NCBI GenBank assembly: GCA_028023455.1
Contig: JAQFVV010012395.1
Coordinates: 11,158,154 to 11,222,153 of the forward strand
Length of the DNA: 64,000 nt
Direction: 5' to 3'
Origin: Epiperipatus broadwayi
Taxonomy: Eukaryota; Onychophora; Udeonychophora; Euonychophora; Peripatidae
Both the position numbers and the translations under genes were made by a program. The notes under the pieces are model-generated. The model was not told the DNA's origin. It worked only from the letters and a program-made list of their open reading frames with translations, and ran no database searches. This document shows positions 1-11,131 of the stretch, piece by piece (position 1 is the stretch's first letter; each line of letters starts with the position of its first letter).

Positions 1-1799
1 AAACACATGCTTCAAGTTTTGATTTTCAGTAATTTCCTTTAATCCTTCTTAATTCCAGAATAATTAAAATAAAAAATAAATCATGTTATATGTGACATGC
101 TGTTTGCCTTTTTCTAATACCAGAAGCTCTCACAACTATAGCAACTATTAAGCTATGCATATTATTCAGATGATTGCAATTGAGATCAAGTCAAAACAGT
201 GGTACTATGACAATAAGCAAATACATATTGGGAAAAAGCTGAAAATTTTCTCATATATATAATAATGACAATAAGTAATAGCTACATAATGAGCTAAAAC
301 ATTCATAACTAATTAATAAAATGATTGAAGCTAAAAAATAAATAAAAAGTATACAGATGATTAAAAGCAAAAAAGAATTCATATAAGTATTGAACCAATA
401 TTCAACTAATATTTATGTGTTGATGATGAATTATATTGTTGAAATTAAAAATTATAGAATCTTGGATTTTATACAATTAAAGAGATTAGCTGCTAACCTG
501 AAATCTATTATGTATTAGATCATTTGATATAACAATAGAGATTTAATCCATAGTTACACATTTATTTTAATTTTAAATGCTGCCACATTAATTCTATTAT
601 TGAAAGTTAAAACATCTTACTTGCTTGAATAATGCATCAAATTTGAATAAATATCACTTGAAATATTAAATAAATATGTGGTTTATTGCTCAATAGTTTA
701 TAGAAAGTGTGAGTATTGGGACGGAGCTCATCTGTGAACAGCGAGTGAATTCCAGAATCTGCCAATTTACTACCACACCAAAAAAGGAAAATTTTTGCAA
801 TAATATGAAAAATTACTATAAAATATCACAAATCAATTAGCTCACATTTAATTTCTATACAATAGCAGTAATGCAAATATTTTAGTCCAAATACATCTGC
901 AATCATATTCAGATTAAATGTAAATTAGATAAATCACAGTACTTAGTTTCCATTTCTATAAATAGTTCTTTTGTCAAATAGCTATTTATGCCAGTAATTA
1001 GCTTATAATTGAAATTAGTAAAATACATAATTACTAATCTAATGTCAAATTTATATATCTAAGGAAACAAGTCAATTTGAATTTAAAACTAATTTAAAAA
1101 TATCAATCCGTAGTCTTGAATAACAGATAAAAGAACCTGGATGGTGCAACAATAGTTTATTCTCAATAAGCTTGAAGCTATTCTGAAAATCTGTTTTGGC
1201 TCTAACATATAGTATTCAATGATTATTCATGATAACGTACGTTGAAGACAATATAATTGTCAAATGCTAATACTAAATAGGTCTAATCACTTAAAAGTTA
1301 TCTTTAAGCTATCTTAAATTTTTTTTCATAGAACTATAAAAAATGACTTCCAAGCTGAAGGTATAAGAGATCATACAGCCTTGAAAGATATATAACCTTC
1401 TAAAATATTGGTTAAAAAATGAGGTGGTATTAGATTTATACTTTCATTTTTCTTACATCTTTTCCATAACATTTCGACTCTCATTAGCGGATAAAAAAAG
1501 AGAGAGAAAGTATAAAATAAGATATAATGTGCTCGCAGTAATTTGTAAATATGCTCTTTGCAGCTGTCAATTAACATTGACAAATATATATGTATTAACA
1601 GTAAACTCGGTAAAATTTGATGTTTGCAAAATATAGACTGCGTGAAAAAAAAAAAAAACTTAAATTCAAAATGCTATTTATTTTCAAAAACAAAAAGTAA
1701 TATATATATTCGTTTAGTAAAAATGTAAGAATAACAATCAATATGAATACAATACAATTTGATTTCAATACTTCCTGGAATTGCGTCATGGCTTCCAAG
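1..1799. other. AT-rich upstream region, no gene seen
   Basis: AT-rich sequence with poly-A and poly-T runs and many stops in all six frames. No coding stretch, tRNA or recognisable transposon was found. It lies upstream of the OTUD5 promoter, so it may hold distal regulatory DNA or the end of a neighbouring gene, but nothing in the sequence shows either. Confidence 0.6.
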
Positions 1800-1930
1800 T
1801 TCCAACCAATCAAAGCATGAGAACGAAACACAAAACAAAAATTAATGCTGTTTTTAAGAGGGCGCCTTCAGCTTTGTCTAAACAACACATGACTTGTGAT
1901 GTCATAAATTGATGTTCGCCATTTTTTTTT
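1800..1930 (+). promoter_or_regulatory. Probable OTUD5 core promoter with CCAAT, CRE-like and YY1 motifs
   Basis: Three motifs line up in housekeeping-promoter order upstream of the OTUD5 start codon. An NF-Y-type CCAAT box (AACCAATCA) is at about 1805-1813. A CRE/ATF-like TGATGTCAT is at about 1898-1906. A YY1-type CGCCATTTT is at 1917-1925. In animal genes a YY1 motif in this orientation is often at or just after the transcription start, which would place the start near 1910-1920 and give a 5' UTR of about 120 nt. No TATA box is placed. The motifs are seen directly; their function is inferred. Confidence 0.45.
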
Positions 1931-2038
1931 TTGGTGTTAAAAACCATCAAATACTTTTCAAAGATTTATATTTTAAATGTTTTTTAGGTGGGACAAAGTC
2001 ACTTGATATAATTTCTAAATGTTTTTGGAACTTTTACA
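1926..2038 (+). other. Putative OTUD5 5' UTR
   Basis: This stretch joins the YY1-like motif to the MTILPKKK start codon. It has in-frame stops upstream of the ATG, so the coding region cannot extend further 5' without splicing. A pyrimidine-rich run ending in TTTTTTAG at about 1987 looks like a splice acceptor, so a 5' UTR intron is possible. The ATG context is ACAATGA, with A at -3. Confidence 0.4.
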
Positions 2039-2530
2039 ATGACTATATTACCAAAAAAGAAAAATTCGAAGGACAAAAACGAATCGGAAACAACTGACCA
2101 TAATCATGGAAGCCATAGCCTTCAAATAACTCACACATCAGCAAATGAGAATAGAGATAGGGGTACTAGAACAAGGATTTCACCTCCTAGATGGACGTTG
2201 TCTACATCGAGGGATGAAAAACGACCTGCTCATGCTTCTAGCACAACTTATGATGATTATGACAATTTAGAAAGTGGTCCAAGTCATAGTAAACGCCGAC
2301 ATAGGGCGTCACCACTTAGACTTAATCGGAAACACCGCATTAACCATAGCACTGGAAATAATTCGCAATGTAATAATAATAATAATGGAACTAGTACATG
2401 TTCTAGTTCAAATTCAGTTTCATGTTCAAGTTCAGGATCAAATGCTAGTGGGGGAGAAGATTTTTCTGGATATAATAGCGGTGACGAGTATGGACCAAAT
2501 TCTATGTGTACCGAAGATGAAATAGAAGAG
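2039..2530 (+). CDS. OTUD5: OTUD5 (DUBA) deubiquitinase, exon 1 (N-terminal region)
   Basis: Encodes residues 1-164 of an OTUD5-type cysteine deubiquitinase. In vertebrates this enzyme removes K48/K63-linked ubiquitin chains and acts in innate signalling and chromatin regulation. The start is fixed by MTILPKKK, which is shared with vertebrate OTUD5. Residues 9-100 are polar and basic, with an SPPRW motif near residue 49 and a possible nuclear signal, SKRRHR, near residue 82. A Ser/Asn low-complexity tract covers about 105-138. GYNSGDEY follows at 144-151. The matching vertebrate serine (human Ser177) must be phosphorylated for activity, and here Ser147 keeps the CK2 pattern S-x-x-E. The exon ends after GAG at a GTAATA donor (phase 0); read-through would stop four codons later. 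Exon 2 continues the alignment directly. Identification is very secure; the tail length of the low-complexity part is lineage-specific. Confidence 0.95.
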
Positions 2531-5107
2531 GTAATAATTTATTAGTGTTTACATTTTAATAAATCGTAAGTATAAAAATAGTAAAATGTATTATGAAGTT
2601 AAATGTATGCATAATAAAATTTTAAAGTGTGGAATAAATATTTAAACATTTTAGTATGGCTAATATGTTTATTGTATACTGTATATTATTTTGTCAGTTT
2701 GGGGGTGGGAGCAAAAATTTGCCATATTTTTTATCTTTTATATATATATACATCTCTTAAATGTAGATTTTTATATGGAGATAAAGATTATTGTTGACTT
2801 ATTTTTTTAAGTGAAAATTTCTAAGCCTTTTCTAATTTTTAAAAACCAGATTTTGTGGTGTATTTATTATTGAAAAAGTAATATCCTAAGGTTATTTATA
2901 GTAATGTGGTCTTTTCGTTGAGTTAAAAGTAAATTTTTTTTTTCATTTTTGTATATTGTTAAACTTATTTATCCTTATAATTCAAATGGTAAATGTTATT
3001 TTATAAATAGTTGAATGGAAGGATTTAAATAGATATTTTAAATTTTATTTCAATTATTATTTAATACCGTGTTTTGGAAAAAAAAAAATCAACTTTAACT
3101 GAGAATTGAAATCATATTGTTTTCTAATTGTATGTAGTATTTCTGTCTCTCTCTCTTTTTTTTTTTTGACATTGTTTATGATTTTTAATCTCGATATATA
3201 TCTTTTTTTATATATTGGAATTTGTAGTCTAAACTGCTTATTGTGTTATAATGAATTTGAACTATTATTGCTAATCGTAGATGGTGAATTTAGATTTTTA
3301 CGATTTTCAACCATCGAAAAGAAATCATGATCAATTTGATACCCCATTTGCTTATTTTTGCCCAATTTTTTATTGAGCACTTTGGCCAGAAATTGACAAA
3401 AATCAAAATACACACAAATGAAATGAAGCCAAATTAATGTTTATTTACATTACCTTCATCATAAACTTTTAATAAACCCACATCAAGCTATAAATAGAAA
3501 GTCTTAATTATTGAAATATAGAGCAATGTTAAATATTAAAAACGAGATTGGCTCAATAAATTTTCAAAAGCCTAGGTGTATAGAAGTATAATTGGACACA
3601 GAATTGATCTAAGCTGAAATATGAAGAAAAGAAACCACTTGAAGTCTTTCCAGAGCAACTAACTATCTATGCAATAAATAAATAGTTATAGAAATTGTAT
3701 ATTTTCTGAAGGCAATTATCTATAGCTTATTATTAATTTACATATAATAAATCATTTATTCAATTTCAGTTCAAAACTAGTTGAGGGATTCTACAAGTGT
3801 TACCATTTATCTGGTTTATGTTGTTGTTGACCAAAAATATATTGCATTGTTAACATCTTTGGTTGATCCATTGATATTTTATTTGATGACTAACTTCATT
3901 TTTTATCACATTATGTGTTCTGCACACTAATTTTAGAATTTTTTTTTCAGATTTTTTTTTAATGTAAGATAGTATTTTGACTATAGTTGATTTCAACATT
4001 CAATATTTTTCCGCATTGATTTTTTGCTTTTCTTATTATTTTTTATGCAAAGTCATTTTTCTTTAATAGTGTACAGTAATTGAGGTTCCAAACTTTTTTA
4101 AAAAAAATATGAGCATTGATCTCGATTATTTTATAAATAGAATTTAGCAACTACTGATCTATGCAGATGTGGGCAAACACAAATCATAAACCATGTTATT
4201 AAGTCTCAAATCTTAGCTACAGTGACAGAATTTACAAACTTTATGATATTTCAGTAATATATTAAATAAATAAATATCATAATGTTGTATTAATTTTTAA
4301 GGGTTATGCAGGAAATAGTAGCAAGCTATTTTGGATGCTGTGTTTTCCTATCTGTCAGTCTTTTGTCAAGTCACTTCTATTATGTATTTAAATTATATAT
4401 TCTTTCACATATTCTTCTGCCAGATATTTGAAGAAAAGTTGTTGAATAGAAAATGTAGTTGTTAATCATATTGGAGTTGCCTATAGTCACTTCTACAATA
4501 ATTTTATAATTGAAATAGAACGCATGTTGCAGCTTTTAAAAAAGGCTGCTCCTTGGAAATGACCTGCTCATCGTGATGAAAACTTTCAGGCTGTAAAAGG
4601 TAAATTCAAATCAAGATTCCTTTTTGGACCTTCATCCAAGAATTTAAAATTGAAAAATTATAGCATGAAAAAATGACATTCTTATGATATTCCAAACAAA
4701 TTTAGGATAACTCATGGATGGTGTGTTCATCTGCTTCATAAATGGAATTTGTCAGCCACTAATTTATATGTGTGCAAATATAAACTATGAAACACATATT
4801 TCATGACTCATAAATCTTTGGCTACAGTGATAGAATTGAAGGATTTAGTAAAGCCACTGATGAATCTATTTTTTGGTTGGAATTTCTGTAAGTTCCTTTT
4901 TGATCTTTTGTTAATAGTTAAACTGTCAAAAAAAAAATCATACACTACATAAATAAATAAGTAGTTATATGAACCCAATGCATTTATTAAAATAATGATT
5001 ATTATAAATATGCTAATAAGCCTATTTAGACATCAAACTTTGTAATATAATGATAGTGTTCCGATCATGCTCATAATCTTTGGATTGAATCTAGATGGAG
5101 CTTTGAA
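2531..5107. other. Intronic AT-rich sequence, nothing recognised
   Basis: AT-rich sequence with T-runs. Two loosely similar stretches, at about 4160-4230 and 4770-4840, both contain a variant of CTACAGTGACAGAATT; a third variant is at about 47410-47425. This suggests a decayed dispersed repeat, but no element was identified. Confidence 0.5.
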
Positions 5108-5690
5108 AATTTTTTCAGATGGCAAGCCTATAAACAACTCCACTAACCATCTTATTGGCTCAGAAATAGCTATTTTTAGAGCAAAATAAATAGAAAACTG
5201 TTAAAGCCCTCACTATTTTAAAACTGTCTAGCTTGGCAGTGTTTTTTGAAAATCGCAGTTGTCTCTTTAAGGTTATTTTATCTTTTACCTTTATCATAAA
5301 TTCTATAATAGCATTTTCCAAAGTTGAACATTTGTCAGTTTTTGATCCCAAAATTGCAGACATGCTTGAGAATAAGTTTTTCTAAACTTCATTATTGGTT
5401 ATTTCAAGTGGCAAGCCTATAGTCAATTCACCAACTATCCTATTGGTTAGGAAGTAGCTTTGTATTTTTAGGGAGCAAAACAAATAGAAAACTGTTAAAG
5501 CCTCAATATTTTAAAGCTGTCTAGCTTAGCAATTTCTCTTGAGAAGGAAATCTAAGAGGCCTTTATCTTACAAATGTCTCTTTAAGGCTGTTTTACCATT
5601 ACCATAAATTCTATAACAGCATTAAGGTCTGTTAGTTTTTGATCCCAAGATGCTTGGAAATAAGCTTTTCTATATTTCTTTATTAGGTAT
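5108..5690 (+). repeat. Degenerate tandem duplication, about 290-bp unit
   Basis: Two head-to-tail copies, about 5108-5400 and 5402-5690. Both start with a TTTCA...GGCAAGCCTATA block. Both then carry matching blocks in the same order: AAATAGAAAACTGTTAAAGCC, CTGTCTAGCTT, TGTCTCTTTAAGG, CATAAATTCTATAA and TTTTTGATCCCA. Substitutions and small indels are scattered throughout, so the duplication is old. No coding potential was seen. Confidence 0.8.
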
Positions 5691-7455
5691 CTACTAAAAG
5701 GCCGATCCATATACTAAATTAAATCATCTTCTCTAGGCCTTTCCGTCTCTTACTCTATTTCTTAAAATTAAGCTATTTTTCATTTTAACAATTTTTTTTT
5801 CCTGTGTTTTTTCCCCCCCAATGCTGTCTGCACTCCCAACATATCTTTAATGTTTTCTTTATTTCTACCATTTATCTGATCTTTAATTTTCTCAAAAATA
5901 ATCGTTTTTTTAGTAAACTTTTTGAAATATTTCTACCTTGTTCACCTTTTCTGATTTATCTTTTTCATTTTTTAAATTCATTTTTCTAAGCCTCCATCTT
6001 ATTTCATTTTTTAAATGTTGTATTTTTGGTTCCATTTAAATAAAGTTACATTGCAAATAAAACATTTTTTTTTTTTTTAGATTTAATATCAATAAGCTAA
6101 AAAATAATTTTTTATACTTAATTAAAAGCTGTTTAACCATTACAATTCTATTTCCTAGGTTTTTTTTTTGCTATTTCCATAATCTGAGAAACAATTTTCG
6201 GTTCAAATATGTAAAAGCATTAACAACCTGCAGTCAGTCTATTGTCCAATACTTATTCCTAATTTGTTATACTCATCATCTATTTTAATCATTTTAATTT
6301 AACTTGTATTTATTTTTATTCCAAGCTTTTTTCATGCACTTTATTTTTTTAAGAATATTTTTAATTACGCAAGTAATTATATTATTAATAAATCTGTTCA
6401 TAGTGAACTCTTCTGTTCTCAATGATAATTTCATCTTTATCAAAAATAAGTATTTAATAATCCATTTAACTAAATGTTAAATAAAAAAGATGGCCATTTA
6501 ACCTTACAAATATCATCTGATTGTAATGCAAATTCTTTCCTCCCAATTTATATCCCCCCAACTCAAATATCTTGTCTAATTGTAGATCCTCATTCAACTC
6601 TTTTCAACTATACATTCCTAATGAAAGTAGTTGGTATTGCATATGTTTAAAGTATCTATGGGATAATAAAAATCTTATCTCCTTCACATATCTAAGTCAG
6701 CATTTACTTTTACAATGCATATAAACTCAGTATAATCAAATGCAGCAAACTGAATATCATACCAATTGGTCTTTGGATCTTGCTAAGCAGTTCTCAGTAT
6801 ACAATAAAGCAACATCGCAGAAATATATTCAAGACTATGCTGTGTTTTATCATCAAACTTGATTTTTGCATCTAAATGGAAATAAAGGAAATCCATTATG
6901 CTGTTTTTTCATATAAATTATAAACAATAATAACAAAAATACTATATATAACAGCAATATAAATATGATTTGAGAAAGAGGCTGATCTGAGGAAGGTACA
7001 TGTTATTGTATTGAAACATCAGCTATTTAGCTATTTTACTACATGGAATATTCCAAAAATAATAATAATATGAAGTCATCATTTATCCATGAAAATATTA
7101 GAATTATCAGCAATATAAAATATATATGTATTAATAACTATACATAAAAAGCCTTTTTGGGCACATTGATTTTATGTCATCAAATGTTGAATATTTATTT
7201 TAGCTTTATCCTATTATTCCATACAGAGCACTATTTACAGTTTTGTAATAGAAGCAAAAATAACAATAATGAAATTAAACATGAATAAAATAAAATAAAA
7301 TTGTTACAACAATCTGGATTGTTAGAAAATCATGAAAAGTTGAAACAAATTAATTATATAATATAAAAATACACAAATAAAAAATAAAAAAACAGGCTTT
7401 ATACAACTTTATATTGACTACTTTATTATATACTTTTCCATTCGTTTTTAATTAC
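5691..7455. other. Intronic sequence, T-rich; possible Penelope-type tail near 6975-7035
   Basis: Mostly T-rich and AT-rich. Around 6975-7035 the sequence CTGATCTGAGGAAGG followed by TTGAAACATCAG resembles a motif I associate with the ends of Penelope-like elements. No protein-coding remnant was placed with confidence. Confidence 0.35.
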
Positions 7456-7524
7456 AGAGACAAAACTCTCCGTTCAATAGTATCACTCAGTGCAAGCCAG
7501 AGTAATCAATGGATCTAGGAAGGT
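7456..7524 (+). repeat. Dispersed repeat, copy 1 (inverted relative to 26573-26660)
   Basis: Contains CACTCAGTGCAAGCCAGAG followed by TAATCAATGGAT, found in reverse complement at about 26580-26615. Weaker similarity extends for some 70-80 bp, including an AAAACTCTCC block. This is a dispersed repeat family of unknown type. Confidence 0.7.
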
Positions 7525-8339
7525 TTGTGCATAAAATCTATATCTAGTGCCTACTCATCCAATATTCCCAGACTAGTTTCTAGCTTATGGCTTTCAATTA
7601 TTAACTAAATTTATTGAAGTTTTATAAATATTCATAGTCATTTATAATATGCATAATTTAATATGTTTTATATATGTGTCTTTTTAGGTTTTTAATGTAA
7701 TTTAAAGGTTTAAAATTTTTTATAGCATATATTTTATATCCATATGTTAAATGGTGAATTGTAGATTTATCTCCTATGCTATTAATTGTTTATTATATAT
7801 ATATAGCTGCTATGTATGATATTTTTGTTATTTTTAACTTTTCCACATTCACAGTCTTATAATCATAAAAATCAAAAATAAAAGCATTGAGTTTTTTTGA
7901 GTATCATTTCCCTAAAGAAATGCTTTATGAATGGTATTTAAAGTATTAAGAACATTCTGTAGAATGTATTTTGAATTGGCTAAAATAGCATAATCATCAT
8001 TGTATTACAAATCTAGAACTAAGAAAATGAAGCTCTTTGTTTTATATCTTTTTAAATGCATTTTTTATGAAGCTTTCTTTAAACTTTCCCAAAAATTACT
8101 GTCATAAAAATGGGAAACAAAAGTTGGAACTAGTGCATATTTCTATTTCACAGTAGTTTTTATTTTTATTTTAAATGCCTTAGATTTTCCATTTGCCAAT
8201 AAGTATTTTTTTGTATCATGTAGCAAGTGTATAATATGAATAGTCTTTTGTGAGTAGTTGCTCAGTTTTAAATTCCACAAATTTTTTTTCTAAAAAAATC
8301 ACCCTTTTTTTTCATAATGTTTTTTGCATTTGCCTACCA
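7525..8339. other. Intronic AT-rich sequence, nothing recognised
   Basis: AT-rich, with no coding or repeat structure that I could support. Confidence 0.5.
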
Positions 8340-8462
8340 GTAGAAAACCAATATACAGTGTTTTCTTGAAGGTTTGTGGTGATGGTGTTTTAGTTGTATT
8401 TATATGTTGGACTATTTCCATTGTCTAATGTGAATATTGAATGTCTTTAGAAAATTTATCTT
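8340..8462 (-). repeat. Dispersed repeat fragment shared with the SINE tail at 11.1 kb
   Basis: In reverse complement this holds ATGGAAATAGTCCAACATATA followed by AATAC. A near-identical block (ATGGAAATAGTCCAATATATA, AATAC) lies on the + strand at about 11107-11131, downstream of the tRNA-like SINE. Both copies are preceded on that strand by a variant of CATTCAATA(C)TT. The family was not identified; it may be the 3' part of a retroelement that also supplies the SINE tail. Confidence 0.6.
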
Positions 8463-8556
8463 TATTTAAGTATTTCAAATACATTCAACTGTTAGTAATA
8501 GTACACAGGTTAGTATGTGCACAATATTTCGAGATATTATGCAAGTCGTTTGTTCA

Positions 8557-9130
8557 GAAACCAGCAATTTGGAAAAAGAAAAGATCTATATAGAACAAAC
8601 TTACGAAAAATGGTTATCCATCAGTTGTTATTAAGAAAGCTTTAAATAGATAACAAAAAAAAAAACCAAAAGAAAAAATAATTATTGGTACTGTAGTGTA
8701 TTTATATATACCAAAAATAGCAGACCAATTAAGGAAAATCTGCAATCTGTATAACATTAGAACAGTTTTCCAGACCCATACCGCACTACGAGGAATTCTA
8801 ACATCTACAAAGTCTAAATTTGAAATGCTGAAAAGAAAAAAACTGCTTCTATGAAAAACCATGTGAATGTGGAAGAACATATTGGTGAGACTAGTCATCC
8901 CATTGAAAAGTGCTTGCAAGAACACAAACTGATGATTAGAAGAGAGAAAACAGATGTCTAAGGTAGCAGACCATGTATGTACCAATGAACATATATATGT
9001 TCAATTGGGAAAATACAAAATGGTTAGAGTAGAAAAGGTACAAAGAAGAAAATTTAAAGAAGCTGCTCACATGACAATGGCAAACATTCCCAAAAGTCAA
9101 CCTAGTATGACTATTCGTAATGTATTGTAA
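8557..9130 (+). mobile_element. Penelope-like retroelement relic (C-terminal RT end and GIY-YIG endonuclease)
   Basis: Degenerate coding remains on the + strand in several frames. An NGYP motif lies at about 8609-8620, in the stretch that links the RT to the endonuclease. Next comes a segment reading LRKICNLYNIRTVFQ at about 8730-8775, resembling the KIxRxxNIxTVF motif that precedes the endonuclease in Penelope-like elements. At 8859-8892 there is a PCECGRTY block followed, after a frameshift, by IGET: the C-x-CG-x-x-YIGET core of the GIY-YIG family. KCLQEHK and ADHVCTNEH follow, matching the conserved EH and AEH positions. The element is 5'-truncated (no RT catalytic core seen), frameshifted and interrupted by stops, so it is inactive. 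A longer minus-strand open frame over the same place is a by-product. Confidence 0.8.
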
Positions 9131-10877
9131 CGGGTCCACCCGTTTACCTATGTTTCTTGAAGTACTCGTCTTTGCAAGTACGCGCGTGTATATCTATATA
9201 TGCGTATGGACAAAAAAAAATAAGTCCTATACATATATAATTTTTTTCGATATACACAGTATATTTATAGACATCTAACTAAAGACTCCAAGCGCCAATA
9301 GGATGATAAAATGACCCAGGCTGCAGCTTTCTCAGGGCGGGTGGTAAAATTACCGGGAGTAGATCTAACCCTTCTTGTTTTTTTTAAAAAAAACTCAAAA
9401 CACACACACAAAAAAAACATTCATCATTTGATACATATTTATTTGTAATAATATTTACGTAAGTCAAATCAATTCTATTTTTTTTACTTTATTATTTATC
9501 AAAGATTGCTATCAGTTTCCCTTTTGTTAGTTTACTCTTTTCTTTCTTTACCAACCCCCCCCCCCCACACAAATATGCTATAACATGTATGTTGCAACAA
9601 AGATTTAATTATGGAAGAATTAATAGGCTAATAGTGACAGTAGGAAATAATTTAAACTCTCCGTGCAAAAAGAAAAGAAAAATTAAGTTCACAATTGGGC
9701 CAAACAACAGTTTTTCTGAATTATGTGGAGTAAGATTACTAAGAGGTCACATATATATACAAATAGAAAAAGGTACCCATGTTTCCCTAGGGAATTGATT
9801 GAATTCACCTGGTGAAAGAGAAATCTCCGGTCCTTGGATGATGTACGGACTTTTTGAATTTCATATTCCATGGCTGAATTCTATTTATTTATTCTTTTAC
9901 ACATCTCATGACGATCCAACATTGTTACTTATTGAGGCGATTTTCCAGGCTTGACGTCCCTTGTCCGACACCTCGCATGTTGAAGTTTCTACCCCAGCCT
10001 GATCATATTTTATCAATGTATAACATTGATCTCTGGATTATTCTCTCTGTAAACAAATCTCAAGTCTGCTTTCTTCCACCCCCAAACTTATAATAATCAA
10101 TTTTTTTTTTTAATTATAAAATTTATCTTTCTTTTCAAATCAGGAATTGCCGACTCTGCCCCTTCTCTTAATTCTTTCTTTTCATTCATTTTCCTTTTTC
10201 CATTTGCAATTAACATTCCATGTGCCTTCATTGGAATGCACCGTAAAAGCTTTTTACACCTTTTTTTTTCTAATTGGTATTTAATTAGAATTTGACATTC
10301 CAAGGTTTTTATAACAGTCACATTCATTGTTCTATAAATCACGGTCTTCCATCTTGGCATTTATAGTTCTTTCTTTGACTTAATATATATATATTTAAAA
10401 GTTTATCAAACAAAATGTTTATTTTATTTTGTGAATTTTCGTATTTAATTGATTCAAAACACACTCATACATATACATAGCGATGTGTATAGCTGGGTTT
10501 GGCAAAAGAAAAAAAAATCAGAGCACGTGTATACCCCCCATACCTCTTTTATGAGCTTTTTCATTGAAATAACTAAATCTACAATTCAATACTATCACAC
10601 AAATGACCGTTGATTATACATCAACTTGTAAATATTAGTTTTATTAGTAAAGTAATATATATATATTTTTAATAATACATTAGTAATAATATATATATTT
10701 TTAATAATATGTTAAGTATACGAATACGTATTTGTCTATTTATCGCAATAGGGTTTGATTATACCTGCCCTGTTGCAGTATGGAAACCACTAATCAACTT
10801 TGCTCATGAAAAAAAAAGTGGAGAAATCAGGAGGGACCTCATAGATAAGTATACAAAATTTCTACTGACTTGCCTTT
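9131..10877. other. Intronic sequence after the Penelope relic, no gene
   Basis: Includes a somewhat CG-richer patch (9120-9370) that may be the 3' noncoding part of the Penelope relic. A C-homopolymer lies at about 9547-9558, and TA-rich tandem pieces (AATAATATATATATTTTTAATAATA-type, twice) at about 10640-10710. No coding region is supported. Confidence 0.45.
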
Positions 10878-11131
10878 GGCAGAATGGCTCAGTTGATTAG
10901 AATGTTACTCAAGAATCTAAGGGTCCAGGTTCAAATCCCATGCTAATGCTGCCACTGGTTAGATCAGCAACACCTGAAGGGGGAGAATAATACCTACCAA
11001 AACATGCATATACTAACTTGTGTGCTATTCTTAACAGTTAAAATATATTTGGAATATTTAAATTAAGTTCAATTTTTCTTAAGGCATTCAATACTTATAT
11101 TAGATGATGGAAATAGTCCAATATATAAATA
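10878..11131 (+). mobile_element. tRNA-derived SINE
   Basis: A tRNA-like head covers 10878-10953. GGCAG at 10878-10882 can pair with CTGCC at 10949-10953. An A-box-like TGGCTCAGTTGATTAG is at 10885-10900, and a B box GGTTCAAATCC is at 10929-10939. The following tRNA-unrelated body ends in the ATGGAAATAGTCC block shared, inverted, with 8340-8462. The anticodon arm pairs poorly, so this is a SINE and not a functional tRNA gene. The tRNA of origin is uncertain; a Leu-type ancestor is possible. The B box matches the internal Pol III promoter consensus well. Confidence 0.75.

Noticed and set aside
2274-2525. Second reading frame of 83 codons inside OTUD5 exon 1
   Set aside because: It overlaps the conserved OTUD5 frame. 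Its Val/Leu/Ile-rich product comes from the Asn/Ser repeat read out of frame.
8614-8985. Minus-strand open frame of 123 codons
   Set aside because: It lies antisense to the Penelope-like coding remains, whose motifs (NGYP, C-x-CG, IGET) are on the + strand. The minus product shows no domain.
10878-10953. A functional tRNA gene
   Set aside because: The A and B boxes and acceptor pairing are present, but the anticodon arm pairs poorly and the sequence continues into a tRNA-unrelated body, as in a SINE.
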